Below, piece by piece: positions 26,818-36,674 of a stretch of DNA of 64,000 bases. Numbering within the stretch: the stretch's first letter is position 1; each line of letters begins with the position of its first letter. Where the stretch lies: the NCBI RefSeq assembly GCF_027111295.1, contig NZ_CP114287.1, positions 5,704,001-5,768,000 of the forward strand, in the 5' to 3' direction. The DNA is from Flavobacterium gelatinilyticum (GTDB lineage Bacteria > Bacteroidota > Bacteroidia > Flavobacteriales > Flavobacteriaceae). Both the position numbers and the translations under genes were made by a program. The notes below the pieces were generated by a model. That model was given only the letters and a program-made list of their open reading frames with translations. It made no database searches and was not told where the DNA came from.

Positions 26818-28437
26818 ATGAAAGAGATCATACAAATTAATCTTGACAACGAAATGGACTTAATATTAGCCCATAAACGTTGTATGAAAATTGCCGAGAT
26901 GTGTGGTATGCCATCTTCTTTCCAGACCAGATTTTCAACCGCCGTATCCGAAGTAGCCAGATGTTCTATTGCAAAAGGCAAAGATTCCCTTCTTGTGCTG
27001 GGTATCAATATTATAAAAGCCACGAAAAAAGAAATTACAGCCGTAATTACTGATAAGGTAGATTTAAAAAACTGCAGCCCCGAAGCTTTTAATTATGCCG
27101 CAAAAATTTCCGGTAATATAGAATATAGTTATTTTGATAACTTATCGACTACCAAAATAAGTCAGGCAGTTTCATCGCCGGGACTGCTTTCAGAAGCAAA
27201 AATAAAAGGACTTATTGATTATTTTAAATTCGAACCGCCTTTATCGCCCTATGATGAAATCAGAAAGAAAAATATCGAATTGATCGCCCTTTCTGAAAAA
27301 CTGGCCGAAAGCGAAAACAAATACAAACAGTTAGCCAATACAATCCCTATTTTGATTTGCGTGGTTAATGAGCGCAATAATGTACTGCTTGTCAACGAAT
27401 CCTTAGAGAAATATCTTGAGCTGCCGTTACTTATTTTTGACCGCAGGACAATAAGTAATTTTGTTCATTCTGATGATGTTGACGGAATTTTGGATGGCTG
27501 GAACAAAGCCAAACAAAACAAATCTGATTATATAGGCGAAACCCGAATTAAAATAGGCTCGAGTTATATCTGGCATTTAGTCACCATTATTCCCAATAAA
27601 GCCGAAGACGGAAGTTTTACCAGCTGGCTGGTGTACTTTGTAGATATCAATGCACAAAAAATGATGGTTGAAACGCTGAAAGACAATACAGAACTTAAAG
27701 CGATTCAGCGTGAACTGGAAAGTGCGAACTCAAAACTTCGTTTCAAAAACAAAGAATTAGAGCAGTTTGCCTACATTGCCAGTCATGACCTTCAGGAACC
27801 GCTGCGAAAAATCATGATTATGCTTTCGCGTGCCGGACAGCATCTCAGCGAAGACCAGAAAAAAGAATATTATTTTGACCGAATCACCTTAGCCGCCGGA
27901 CGATTATCAAACTTAATCACCGATGTGCTTAATTATTCCCGAATTGATAACCAAGAGCAATACTTTGAAAAAGTTGATCTTAACAAGGTTATCCCTGAGG
28001 TTCTGGGCGATTTAAGTCTGGTTATAGAAGAAAAAAATGCCGTAATTAATGTAAATCCGCTTCCGGAAGTTTCAGGACTCGATACACAGCTTCGTCAGTT
28101 ATTTTACAATCTGATTAATAATGCGTTGAAATTTAATACAGCGCAGCCAACTGTAACGATTTCATACGAAGATGTCCCAAAAGATCCTAATCTGGTCACT
28201 TCGGCAGAAAACTACCACGTAATCTCAATCGCCGACAACGGAATTGGAATGGACAACCAGTATTCTGATCGTATTTTCGATATGTTCCAACGACTCCACG
28301 AACGCGACCAGTACGGCGGAAACGGTATAGGTCTCGCACTCTGCCGCCGAATTATAGAAAACCACAACGGTATGATTAACTTCAGCAGCAAACCCGGAGA
28401 AGGAACTATGTTCTGGATTTATCTTCCTAAGAAATAA
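26818..28437 (+). CDS. Stressosome-linked hybrid: GHKL-PAS-histidine kinase
   Basis: 539 residues. A degenerate RsbW/RsbT-like domain at the N terminus (about 1-135) lacks a clear N-box. A PAS domain (about 165-285) and a coiled coil follow, then HisKA (FAYIASHDLQEPLRK) and HATPase (N-box [28 protein letters not shown]). No transmembrane segment. It begins 4 bp after the PP2C gene, so it is the likely output of the stressosome: a two-component kinase rather than a sigma-B cascade. No receiver lies next to it. Its last 300 bp are duplicated at 37.9 kb. Confidence 0.88.
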   Translation: MKEIIQINLDNEMDLILAHKRCMKIAEMCGMPSSFQTRFSTAVSEVARCSIAKGKDSLLVLGINIIKATKKEITAVITDKVDLKNCSPEAFNYAAKISGNIEYSYFDNLSTTKISQAVSSPGLLSEAKIKGLIDYFKFEPPLSPYDEIRKKNIELIALSEKLAESENKYKQLANTIPILICVVNERNNVLLVNESLEKYLELPLLIFDRRTISNFVHSDDVDGILDGWNKAKQNKSDYIGETRIKIGSSYIWHLVTIIPNKAEDGSFTSWLVYFVDINAQKMMVETLKDNTELKAIQRELESANSKLRFKNKELEQFAYIASHDLQEPLRKIMIMLSRAGQHLSEDQKKEYYFDRITLAAGRLSNLITDVLNYSRIDNQEQYFEKVDLNKVIPEVLGDLSLVIEEKNAVINVNPLPEVSGLDTQLRQLFYNLINNALKFNTAQPTVTISYEDVPKDPNLVTSAENYHVISIADNGIGMDNQYSDRIFDMFQRLHERDQYGGNGIGLALCRRIIENHNGMINFSSKPGEGTMFWIYLPKK

Positions 28438-28463
28438 GAGATTTTATAAAAGGCAGTCTATTG
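28135..28463 (+). repeat. Direct repeat, left copy (3' end of kinase gene)
   Basis: This stretch (C-terminal ATPase half, stop codon and start of the terminator) recurs at 37912-38241 with a constant offset of 9777 bp and about eight substitutions over 300 bp. It bounds the RHS island on the left. Confidence 0.9.
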
Positions 28464-28475
28464 ACTGTCTTTTTT
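28451..28475 (+). terminator. Terminator of the stressosome operon
   Basis: AGGCAGTC-TATT-GACTGTCT stem and T run. The rest of 28476-28955 has no gene; a -7-like TATGTTTG at 28889-28896 may serve the RHS genes. Confidence 0.75.
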
Positions 28476-28967
28476 ATATAATTGTCTCTTAATAATAAAA
28501 AGTATAGTTTCCGTTGGCAGACTCTCTTACAAATTGATTGGAGAACACACCTTTTATTTAACAATCATCTTTGTACTTATTTTCTTATTTAGATATTAGC
28601 CATTCTTTTATGATGAATGCGCATTTTAATACCTATTTTCGAAGAAATTATCATTGTTTTCGTAATTAGTGATTTTTTATTTTTAGAAAATATCTTAAAA
28701 TGGAAAATATTTCGCATTTGTTTCTTTGTAAGTTTTTTATTTGTTTTTATGTATATATTTGATGAAGATTATTAGATACTGGTTTGAATGTAGTTTTTAA
28801 AAATTCAACTCTTTTTTAAACACTGTTTTTTATGAAATAATACTTTGTTGAATGTGGGATTCCGTAAAAAAATTAAAAGCATATTGAGTATGTTTGCAGC
28901 AAAATTCCAGATATATACGCCTCATTAAAATACCTTATAAAATCTATTATAAAAAATGTTAGTTGCC

Positions 28968-31900
28968 ATGTTTAATTTAATTGTAAAGAGTTCATTTAGG
29001 TTTTTGTTCTCTGTGTTCTTTCTATGTATAGTATCTTCCTCTAATGCGCAGAATACCGAAGGTTTTCTACCCAATATTACACCCCCGTCTCCTGTTGCGG
29101 GCGAATTAGGTAAATACGGGAATGTTCCCGTGGGGTTATTTACGGGAGCACCCAATCTCTCAATCCCGCTGCTTAATTTTAAAACAAAAAATTTAGAGTC
29201 TCCCATTTCGCTTTCTTATGGCTCAAACGGGATCAAAGTTGACGAAGTAGCTTCAAACGTAGGTTTGGGATGGAATTTGATTTTTGGAGGTGTTATTACC
29301 CGTACAGTAAGAGATCAGAATGATGATAACCAGCGAATGGTTTATCCGCCGGATGACATGCCCAATCCATCGCCTGACGATAGATTACAGTTTTACAGGG
29401 CTGCCGGACAGGAATTTGCTGATACTGAAAAAGATATCTACTCTTTTAATTTTAATGGCAATTCCGGGAAATTTATCTATGATAAAAATAATGTTCCGGT
29501 ATTGGTTAACAATCAAAAAATTAAGATCGAAAGAACCGGAACAAATAATGCTGATTTTTTATTAACAACTGCTAATGGAATCAGGTATTATTTTACAGAA
29601 AAAGAAACTACTGCTTTTAGAAGTCAGGGAGCGGGACATTCAATTATTAGTGCAAGTGTAACAGCTTGGTATTTAACCCAGCTGGTCCATCCTAATGGTT
29701 CAGTAATTAGTCTGGTGTATGAGAATACCTTTATGGATTATACAGCATCTAATTCGCAGACCCTTACAATGGCTTTTACACCGGGGCAGACCGGTTGCGG
29801 CAGGGATTTTTATGTTAAAGCCCCTACTCTCAGCGGTATTGTGGCTCACGAAATGTCAGTTGTAGGAAAAAGAATAAAAAAGATATACAGTAATAACAGT
29901 AAAGAAGGTTATATCACTTTTACCTATTTTACCGGAGGTATTAATGCAGAAGTAGAAGGAGACTGTAAAATAGAAACCCTTACTCACTATAATGAGAGTA
30001 ATCAGGTAATTGAAAAAGTAAGTTTCAATTATCTAAAAACTGCAAATGGCCGTGTTTTTCTTCAAAACTTTACCTTCTTGGACCCTTCAAAAAAATATAG
30101 TTTTGAATATATAAACCAATCGAATTTCCCAAAAAGACTTTCTGCCAGTCAGGATCACTGGGGGTATTACAATGGTAAAAGTAATAGCAATTTGATACCT
30201 AAAAATATTAGTGGTTACGGAGTAACCATTGATGAAACACAGTACAGTGGAGCTGATAAAGAACCGTATGCAGATTTTGCAAAAACAGGAATGTTAAGTA
30301 AAGTTATCTATCCTGCCAAGGGATATACTGAATTTGATTATGAAGGCAATACGTATTGGGGAGAACAAACCACTTATCCTGCCCGAAAAAGTGATAATTA
30401 TGTTAGAGGAACTGATGATAATGATGATACTCCGGTAGTTTATACCATGACCTCTCCAATAGACCAAAGAGTAGAAATGTACGGTCTTGTCACTTATGTA
30501 AGTCCCAACGGACCTCCAAAATATGATAAGGACGGAAATATAATCCCTGATCCTTTAGATACTGGACATGATATTGCTTCCGTACTGCTTAAGTGTAGAG
30601 ATTGTACTTCTTCCGGCGGTTCATTTTTTACTTACAGCCAGTTTGGAACTCAGGTTAGTCATTCGCCATATAATTTTATAAGAAGAGAAAGTAATATTTT
30701 TTATTTTAATGCGAAAGCAGGAAAAACATATGAATTTCATTTTTTCAAAGGAGGGATCAATACTAAAGCAAGCTTAAAGGCGACGTATTACGCAACAGCT
30801 CCTGTTAAAACGGATACTAATATTCCAACAGGAGGTGTACGTATTAAAACAACCAAAGATTTTTCGGGTACAGGAATAGCAGCAGGATACAAAAGATACT
30901 ATTACGGACCTAAGGATGATCTGAATCACTCATCCGGCAATAAAGGGAAAATGCCTTTGTACATGGATAAATCTGTGAGAAGAGTTAATTGTCCGCCCGG
31001 AGACGGACAGATGGGGACAGCTTGCTGGTTTGCAGATTACGAGGATCTTGTGGTAAGTTCCAGTAGTATAATTTCTTTGTTTGATACCGGAAGCAGCAAT
31101 TGTTTTTATAAATATGTGACCGTAAGCGAAGGAGGAGACAACTTCGAAAATGGAGGAGAAATGAAAGAATTTAAAATTCACAGAGATGTCGACGGTGCTT
31201 TGATTGTAGGTAATGTAGATATTAAAAGTGCGCCACTAACCAATCTTGGCTGGGATAACGGTCTTGAATTAAAGTCACAAATATTTAAGAAAAAAGCATC
31301 CGGAGATGGCTTTATCACTATAGCAGAGAGCGAAAATACGTATAAACTTGATCCTTCGTATGGAGGAGAAGTTAGGTCTTTTTCAGTACGTAAAAATTTT
31401 AATGATCCCTGCGGTGTTGCTCAGTATGCAGAAAATTTGAGTATAGTAGAATATAAAACAAAACTGTACTGGCATTATTTAGAATACTCAATCTCAAAAA
31501 AATACGATCTTGACGGATTAAACCCTGTTGAAACCCAAACGGTTTATAAATACGGTAATCCAAGCCATATCCAGCTTACTTCGCAGAGCACCAAATCATC
31601 TTTAAAAGAGAATCTGGAAACCCGATATTATTATCCTCATGATCTTCTTTCGGAACCTTTTGTATCAGAAATGATTGCAGGGAACCGAATCGATACCCCG
31701 CTGAAAACAGAAACCTACAGAGGAACTGTAAAACAGTCTGAACAAAAAACAGTTTTTGGCAAAGATGCCTCAACAGCAGATTTGTTACTGCCAAAATTTA
31801 TTTATACAGCCAAAGCTGCAGCGGCATTAGAGAAAAAAATCACCTTTGGCAAATATGATGAAAAAGGCAATATCCTTGAATATACTCCGGAGAACGGCAC

Positions 31901-32240
31901 GCCTGTATCGATAATCTGGGGCTATAATAAAACCCAGCCTATTGCCAAGATAGAAAATGCGCTTTACAGCCAGGCTGCTTCTTACGCAGCTAATTTACAG
32001 GATAAATCAGATACAAAAACAGAAACCGAACTAAAAGAAGCCCTCGGTCTGTTTAGAACAGCACTGCCCAATGCCATGATTACAACCTATACTTATAAAC
32101 CGCTTGTCGGGGTAAGCACCGTTACAGATCCTAAAGGCCAGACTACAACCTATACCTATGATGATTTTGGCCGTCTTGATGTTGTAAAAGATGCCAAAGG
32201 CAATATCCTTTCAGAAAACCAGTACCGTTACAAACAATAA
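28968..32240 (+). CDS. Secreted YD-repeat/RHS companion protein
   Basis: 1090 residues from ATG 28968 (an in-frame ATG lies 12 bp earlier). Signal peptide (cut after SNAQ), then a long beta-rich region starting PNITPPSPVAGELGKYGNVPVG...FTGAPNLSIPL, found at the N terminus of Bacteroidota RHS proteins. The C terminus has YD-type units (TTYTYDDFGRLDVVKDAKGN). No RHS core or toxin domain. It sits 17 bp before the main RHS gene and is probably exported with it as part of the same cell-surface toxin-delivery or adhesion system. Confidence 0.82.
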   Translation: MFNLIVKSSFRFLFSVFFLCIVSSSNAQNTEGFLPNITPPSPVAGELGKYGNVPVGLFTGAPNLSIPLLNFKTKNLESPISLSYGSNGIKVDEVASNVGLGWNLIFGGVITRTVRDQNDDNQRMVYPPDDMPNPSPDDRLQFYRAAGQEFADTEKDIYSFNFNGNSGKFIYDKNNVPVLVNNQKIKIERTGTNNADFLLTTANGIRYYFTEKETTAFRSQGAGHSIISASVTAWYLTQLVHPNGSVISLVYENTFMDYTASNSQTLTMAFTPGQTGCGRDFYVKAPTLSGIVAHEMSVVGKRIKKIYSNNSKEGYITFTYFTGGINAEVEGDCKIETLTHYNESNQVIEKVSFNYLKTANGRVFLQNFTFLDPSKKYSFEYINQSNFPKRLSASQDHWGYYNGKSNSNLIPKNISGYGVTIDETQYSGADKEPYADFAKTGMLSKVIYPAKGYTEFDYEGNTYWGEQTTYPARKSDNYVRGTDDNDDTPVVYTMTSPIDQRVEMYGLVTYVSPNGPPKYDKDGNIIPDPLDTGHDIASVLLKCRDCTSSGGSFFTYSQFGTQVSHSPYNFIRRESNIFYFNAKAGKTYEFHFFKGGINTKASLKATYYATAPVKTDTNIPTGGVRIKTTKDFSGTGIAAGYKRYYYGPKDDLNHSSGNKGKMPLYMDKSVRRVNCPPGDGQMGTACWFADYEDLVVSSSSIISLFDTGSSNCFYKYVTVSEGGDNFENGGEMKEFKIHRDVDGALIVGNVDIKSAPLTNLGWDNGLELKSQIFKKKASGDGFITIAESENTYKLDPSYGGEVRSFSVRKNFNDPCGVAQYAENLSIVEYKTKLYWHYLEYSISKKYDLDGLNPVETQTVYKYGNPSHIQLTSQSTKSSLKENLETRYYYPHDLLSEPFVSEMIAGNRIDTPLKTETYRGTVKQSEQKTVFGKDASTADLLLPKFIYTAKAAAALEKKITFGKYDEKGNILEYTPENGTPVSIIWGYNKTQPIAKIENALYSQAASYAANLQDKSDTKTETELKEALGLFRTALPNAMITTYTYKPLVGVSTVTDPKGQTTTYTYDDFGRLDVVKDAKGNILSENQYRYKQ

Positions 32241-32257
32241 AAAAAACCAAAAGCACC

Positions 32258-35200
32258 ATGAAAAATCTAATCAAATTCCTTTTGGTTTTGTTCCCTGTTA
32301 TGGTAATGAGCCAGACCCAGACTGAAAACTATGTTAAAACCGTTACCTACAAAGTGCCGGTTACACAGAAGATAGTGTCGCCTTCAATCTCGCAGGCATC
32401 ACAAAGCACCACTTATTTTGACGGACTGGGGAGACCCATCCAGAAAATAGACGGCCAGCAGTCCAAATCAGGAAAAGATATTGTAACGCATATCGAATAC
32501 GACGGTTTTGGAAGACAGATCGAAGATTATCTTCCTTTTAAGGCAGAAACCACCAATATGACTTTTGAACCTTCGGGAAAAGCCAAAGTACTGAACTATT
32601 ACAAAACGACCGCAGAAGCCGTTACGGGAAACCCAGCCATGGATATTACCGATTTCCCTTTCAGCCGAAAAGAACTCGAAGCATCGCCTCTTAACCGTGT
32701 GCTTATGCAGGCCGCTCCGGGCAGCGACTGGAGATCAGGATCAGGACATGAGATCAAAATGAGCTACCAGAGCAACGCCAAAGATGAAGTCAGGCTGTTT
32801 ACTGCCAGTACATCCTGGGATGCTGCATCCGGCTTGTATACTATTTCTTTTAACAATAACGGCTTTTATGAAGCAAACCAGCTTTATAAAACCGTTACTT
32901 ATGATGAAAATACCGCTCCGGCCGTAAAAGCCGGAACACAGGAGTTTAAAAACAAAGAAGGACAAATCGTGCTTAAAAGAACCTTTGATGCGGGTATAGA
33001 ACACGACACCTATTATGTTTATGATATTTATGGAAACCTTACCTATGTAATCCCTCCAAAAGCGGTGGATTTAATTGGAGGTTCTTCAAGCACACAGTCA
33101 GATGTAACCTCTACAGCCAAAGTAGAACCGGCAGGCACCCTGCATTTAACAGCATCAAATTCCATCAGGCTCCTTGACGGTTTTCATGCCAAGGCAGGAA
33201 GCACCTTCAGTGCCGTTATTGATGCCAATAAAGCTATCCTTGACGATTTGTGCTACCAGTATAAATACGATCACAGAAACAGATTAGCTGAAAAGAAACT
33301 CCCTGGAAAACAATGGGAATTTATCGTATATGACAAACTCGACAGAGTCGTGGCCGCAGGACCTGCCAATTCCCCGTTTTCTGATTTAAATACTGCTGGG
33401 TGGATTATTACCAAATACGATGCCTTCAGCCGTCCGGTTTATACCGGCTGGTCGACAGCTTCCCCGGCCACGGCATCAGGAAGGATCACCCTGCAGACAG
33501 CGCAGAACAGTCCGTCGCTGACTGTACTGAACGAAACAAAACTAACCAGCGGAACTCTTGACGGCATCCCGGCTTATTACTCCAATACAGTTTCGCCGAC
33601 TAGTTTTAAACTTCTGTCGGTGAATTATTATGACAATTATACCTTCCCGAGCACTCCTGCAATTGCAGTGCCTGCAATTATCGAAACACAAAAAGTTCTC
33701 TCTGCCAGTGAGGTAAAAGGACTTCAGACGGCTTCATGGACAAGAGTGCCTTCAGCCAGCACGGCTGTTATGGGAGAAACCACTGCTACATTTTATGATG
33801 ATAAAGCCAGACCGATTCGTATTTATACCATAAACCATCTGGGAGGCTATACCTATACCGACACCAAACTTGATTTTCCGGGTAAAACAGAATATACGAT
33901 AACCAGACATAAAAGACTGGCAGGAGATACCGAGCTGAAAACAAAAGATACTTTTACCTACTCGCCTCAGGATCGTTTAATAAGCCAGACACACCAGATA
34001 AACGATGTGGCTGCACCGGAAGTTTTATTTACCAATACCTATGACGAATTAGGACAGCTTATTTCTAAAAAAACAGGCGGTGCCGTGCAGAACATCAATT
34101 ACACCTATAACATCCGAGGATGGCTTACGGGGATTAATGATGTGACTTCACTTACAAAAGCAGGAGATCCTAAAGATCTCTTTGCTTTTAAAATTAATTA
34201 CAATACAAGTACAACAGCTGGTGTGAATCCTTTATACAACGGGAACATAGCAGAGACTTATTGGGCAACCAACTCAGACAACGGCATCATACGAGGCTAC
34301 GGGTATAGATACGATAATCTTAACCGTTTAAAGACCGGGATCTCTAAACAAAACGGCACTGTAAACAACTTTTTTGATGAGACCCTGACGTACGATAAAA
34401 ACGGAAATATCATGTCGATTGCTCGTAACGGAAACAATGCCCTGCAGCAGATTGATAATTTAGTCTACAGTTACCAAAACAGTAATAAAAGCAACCAGCT
34501 GGCAAAGGTAGTCGATAATGCTCCTGCAGCTTATAAAGCAAAAGGTTTTACAGACAGTGCTGCTAATACGGTTGATGATTACAGCTATGATGCAGACGGC
34601 AACATGACAAAAGACAATAACAAAAACATAACAGCAATAACTTACAACCATTTAAACCTGCCGTTAAAAATCACCTTTGGCGCCGCTGGGAATATTGTGT
34701 ATCTTTACAATACAGCGGGACAGAAGGTGCAGAAGATTGTAAGCGAAACAGGAAAAACAGCAGTAACTACCGATTATCTTGGAGGTTATCAGTATGACAA
34801 CAGTGCATTGAAATTTTTTCCAATGACAGAAGGATATATTGAACCTTCTGGAAGTTCTTTTAGATATATTTACCAGTACAAAGATCATCTGGGCAACATT
34901 AGAATCAGTTATGATAAAACTCTTGCTATTAAAGAAGAAAGTAATTATTATCCTTTTGGGTTAAAACAGGAAGGGTATAATACTGTGAAAACTGGTGTAG
35001 AGAATAAGTATAAGTTCCAAGGTCAGGAGCGTCAAGACGAGCTGGGACTGGGATGGGATAGTTTCAAGTACAGAAATTATGATTATACTATTGGTAGATT
35101 TATGAGTATTGATCCTTTAACCGAAAAATATCGTGATTGGGGGCCATATGTATTTAGTGGAAATAGAGTTATTGATGCACGTGAAATTGAAGGTTTAGAA

Positions 35201-35734
35201 CCAGATATTTTGTTTGGTTCAGAGAATGATGCTTTAAAAAACTTTGGTCAGCAATACAATGGTAAATCAATTAAGCAAGGAGTTGAATATGGAACAAACG
35301 TATATAAAACAACTGCAGCTGATGGAGGAACTTATTACTATTATGAGGAACCCAATGTAGGGAATAAGGCAAGTGTAAAATTACCTTCGACATTATTTAA
35401 TGAAGGAGAAAGAGTGTCAACTGTACATGCGCACGGCGAATATTTAAAGGAGTTCGATAATAATAATTTCTCTCCAAGAGATAAAGAGAATGCTGAGAAA
35501 AGAGGAGTTGATAACAATGTAGTTACGCCAGATGGTTCTTTAAAAAAATATGATGTAGAGACAAATAAGGTAATTGTAATTGATCAAAAAATGCCTAGTG
35601 ACCCTAAAGATCCTGAAAGAAAAAATAATGTTGCACCAAACGAAAATCCGGCTCCCGTAAAAACTACGCCAATTGTACCAAAAAAGGTTGAAGTAAAACC
35701 TGATCCGCAATACCATCACGGACGTATAATGTAA
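32258..35734 (+). CDS. RHS polymorphic toxin with JAB/DUF4329-like C-terminal tip
   Basis: 1158 residues. Signal peptide (about 1-18), an N-terminal DUF6443-like segment (TTYFDGLGRPIQKIDGQQS, YDGFGRQIEDYLPF), YD repeats through the middle, then the RHS core (YIYQYKDHLGNIRISYD, YPFGLKQEGYN, KYKFQGQERQDELGL, GRFMSIDPLTEKYRDWGPYVFSGN). The tip after about residue 990 differs in composition (AT-rich) and holds VHAHGEY (His 1057, His 1059) and FSPRD (Ser 1072, Asp 1075), a JAMM-like HxH...SxxD set as in DUF4329/Tox-JAB domains. A secreted metallopeptidase-type toxin is therefore likely. A lipoprotein immunity gene follows after 7 bp. Confidence 0.85.
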   Translation: MKNLIKFLLVLFPVMVMSQTQTENYVKTVTYKVPVTQKIVSPSISQASQSTTYFDGLGRPIQKIDGQQSKSGKDIVTHIEYDGFGRQIEDYLPFKAETTNMTFEPSGKAKVLNYYKTTAEAVTGNPAMDITDFPFSRKELEASPLNRVLMQAAPGSDWRSGSGHEIKMSYQSNAKDEVRLFTASTSWDAASGLYTISFNNNGFYEANQLYKTVTYDENTAPAVKAGTQEFKNKEGQIVLKRTFDAGIEHDTYYVYDIYGNLTYVIPPKAVDLIGGSSSTQSDVTSTAKVEPAGTLHLTASNSIRLLDGFHAKAGSTFSAVIDANKAILDDLCYQYKYDHRNRLAEKKLPGKQWEFIVYDKLDRVVAAGPANSPFSDLNTAGWIITKYDAFSRPVYTGWSTASPATASGRITLQTAQNSPSLTVLNETKLTSGTLDGIPAYYSNTVSPTSFKLLSVNYYDNYTFPSTPAIAVPAIIETQKVLSASEVKGLQTASWTRVPSASTAVMGETTATFYDDKARPIRIYTINHLGGYTYTDTKLDFPGKTEYTITRHKRLAGDTELKTKDTFTYSPQDRLISQTHQINDVAAPEVLFTNTYDELGQLISKKTGGAVQNINYTYNIRGWLTGINDVTSLTKAGDPKDLFAFKINYNTSTTAGVNPLYNGNIAETYWATNSDNGIIRGYGYRYDNLNRLKTGISKQNGTVNNFFDETLTYDKNGNIMSIARNGNNALQQIDNLVYSYQNSNKSNQLAKVVDNAPAAYKAKGFTDSAANTVDDYSYDADGNMTKDNNKNITAITYNHLNLPLKITFGAAGNIVYLYNTAGQKVQKIVSETGKTAVTTDYLGGYQYDNSALKFFPMTEGYIEPSGSSFRYIYQYKDHLGNIRISYDKTLAIKEESNYYPFGLKQEGYNTVKTGVENKYKFQGQERQDELGLGWDSFKYRNYDYTIGRFMSIDPLTEKYRDWGPYVFSGNRVIDAREIEGLEPDILFGSENDALKNFGQQYNGKSIKQGVEYGTNVYKTTAADGGTYYYYEEPNVGNKASVKLPSTLFNEGERVSTVHAHGEYLKEFDNNNFSPRDKENAEKRGVDNNVVTPDGSLKKYDVETNKVIVIDQKMPSDPKDPERKNNVAPNENPAPVKTTPIVPKKVEVKPDPQYHHGRIM

Positions 35735-35741
35735 TTTAAGT

Positions 35742-36047
35742 ATGAGAAATAAAATATTTATACTATTTTTTCTATTTATTGGTTGTATAAATAGAGAAAA
35801 AACAATTAACCTAGATAATTCTTTTTGTCTAAATAATTCTCAAGATGCGATTAAAGTCGCGGAAAAAGAATGGTTTAAACGATATGGAGAAAATATTTAT
35901 AATAAAAAACCATTTAAAGCAGAAATAAAAAATGATAGTATTTGGGTAATCACAGGTAGTTTACCTGAAGATTACGACGGAGGTGTACCATATGCAGAAA
36001 TTAATGCGAAAAATTGTAAAATTCTAAGCATTACACATGGGAAATAA
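35742..36047 (+). CDS. NTF2-fold immunity lipoprotein (YbbC/YhhH type)
   Basis: 101 residues. Lipobox FIGC (Cys 15), then the YbbC/YhhH immunity pattern: AIKVAEKEWFKRYGENIYNKKPF, IWVITGSLP, GGVPYAEINAKNCKILSI and terminal HGK. Such proteins sit directly behind RHS toxin genes and protect the producer. The lipid anchor suggests neutralisation in the periplasm. Being 7 bp behind the toxin gene, it is the cognate immunity gene. Confidence 0.82.
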   Translation: MRNKIFILFFLFIGCINREKTINLDNSFCLNNSQDAIKVAEKEWFKRYGENIYNKKPFKAEIKNDSIWVITGSLPEDYDGGVPYAEINAKNCKILSITHGK

Positions 36048-36151
36048 TAAATGTTAGTATTTAAAATTTAGTGATTTAAGATTTTAAAATTATAATTAAC
36101 TAATTAAAGACGAGCATAACTGTTCTAGATGTGCAAACAAAAATTGGAGGC

Positions 36152-36188
36152 ATAGTTAAGGGTGCAAAATTGCACCCTTAACTATTTT
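36152..36188 (+). terminator. Perfect 15-bp hairpin after the immunity gene
   Basis: ATAGTTAAGGGTGCA / TGCACCCTTAACTAT with a four-base loop and TTTT. Either a terminator or a recombination-related palindrome. A second, weaker hairpin AACAGTC-TTCG-GGCTGTTTTTTT lies at 36301-36322. Confidence 0.6.
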
Positions 36189-36365
36189 AAATCCCTTTAT
36201 AAAATCTTCTTGGTAATGTATCAGATGTGTTGGTAGTCAATTATTGCATAGAGTATTTACGGATTATCAGTGATTTATATTAATATCGCATAAAAAATCA
36301 AACAGTCTTCGGGCTGTTTTTTTATTTTATAATGCCTTAAATCGAAAAAAATGGAGTCAAAGTAA

Positions 36366-36516
36366 ACTAAGTGTTACAGATGTGTTGGTGACATTCGAAA
36401 GATGATAAAATATGGAAAAACAAAGTCTGGCAATCAAAGATATATTTGCAGACTATGTGGAAAAACCAGCGCTTGTAAAGCTTACATTTGCACTCTTAAT
36501 GCAAAGAAATCTTAAT
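36366..36516 (+). pseudogene. Transposase N-terminal zinc-ribbon relic
   Basis: A reading frame with CYRC...IKYGKTKSGNQRYICRLCGKT, the C-x2-C...C-x2-C zinc ribbon that opens IS1-like/InsA-type transposases. It stops after about 48 codons and has no catalytic domain. Evidence of a past insertion sequence in the RHS island. Confidence 0.7.
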
Positions 36517-36538
36517 CAATCACTTAAAAACATGTTAA

Positions 36539-36673
36539 GAGTTGCCTAACAATACAAAAATTGGTTCAAGAGTAAATTCAACTATTCAAAGCAATATCAA
36601 AACCAAAGAAGCAGTTTGGACGAAGGTTTCGGCTTTAGAACAAGTAAAATTAATATTTAAAGGATTTTTCTAA
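36539..36673 (+). pseudogene. Orphan RHS toxin tail (C-terminal remnant)
   Basis: An open frame of 44 codons without a start (ELPNNTKIGSRVNSTIQSNI... ending KLIFKGFF) ends one base before the start codon of the next gene, the way an RHS toxin abuts its immunity gene. It is not similar to the tip of the intact RHS protein. The reading as a displaced toxin tail is inferred from position, composition and the neighbour. Confidence 0.5.
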
Positions 36674-36674
36674 A

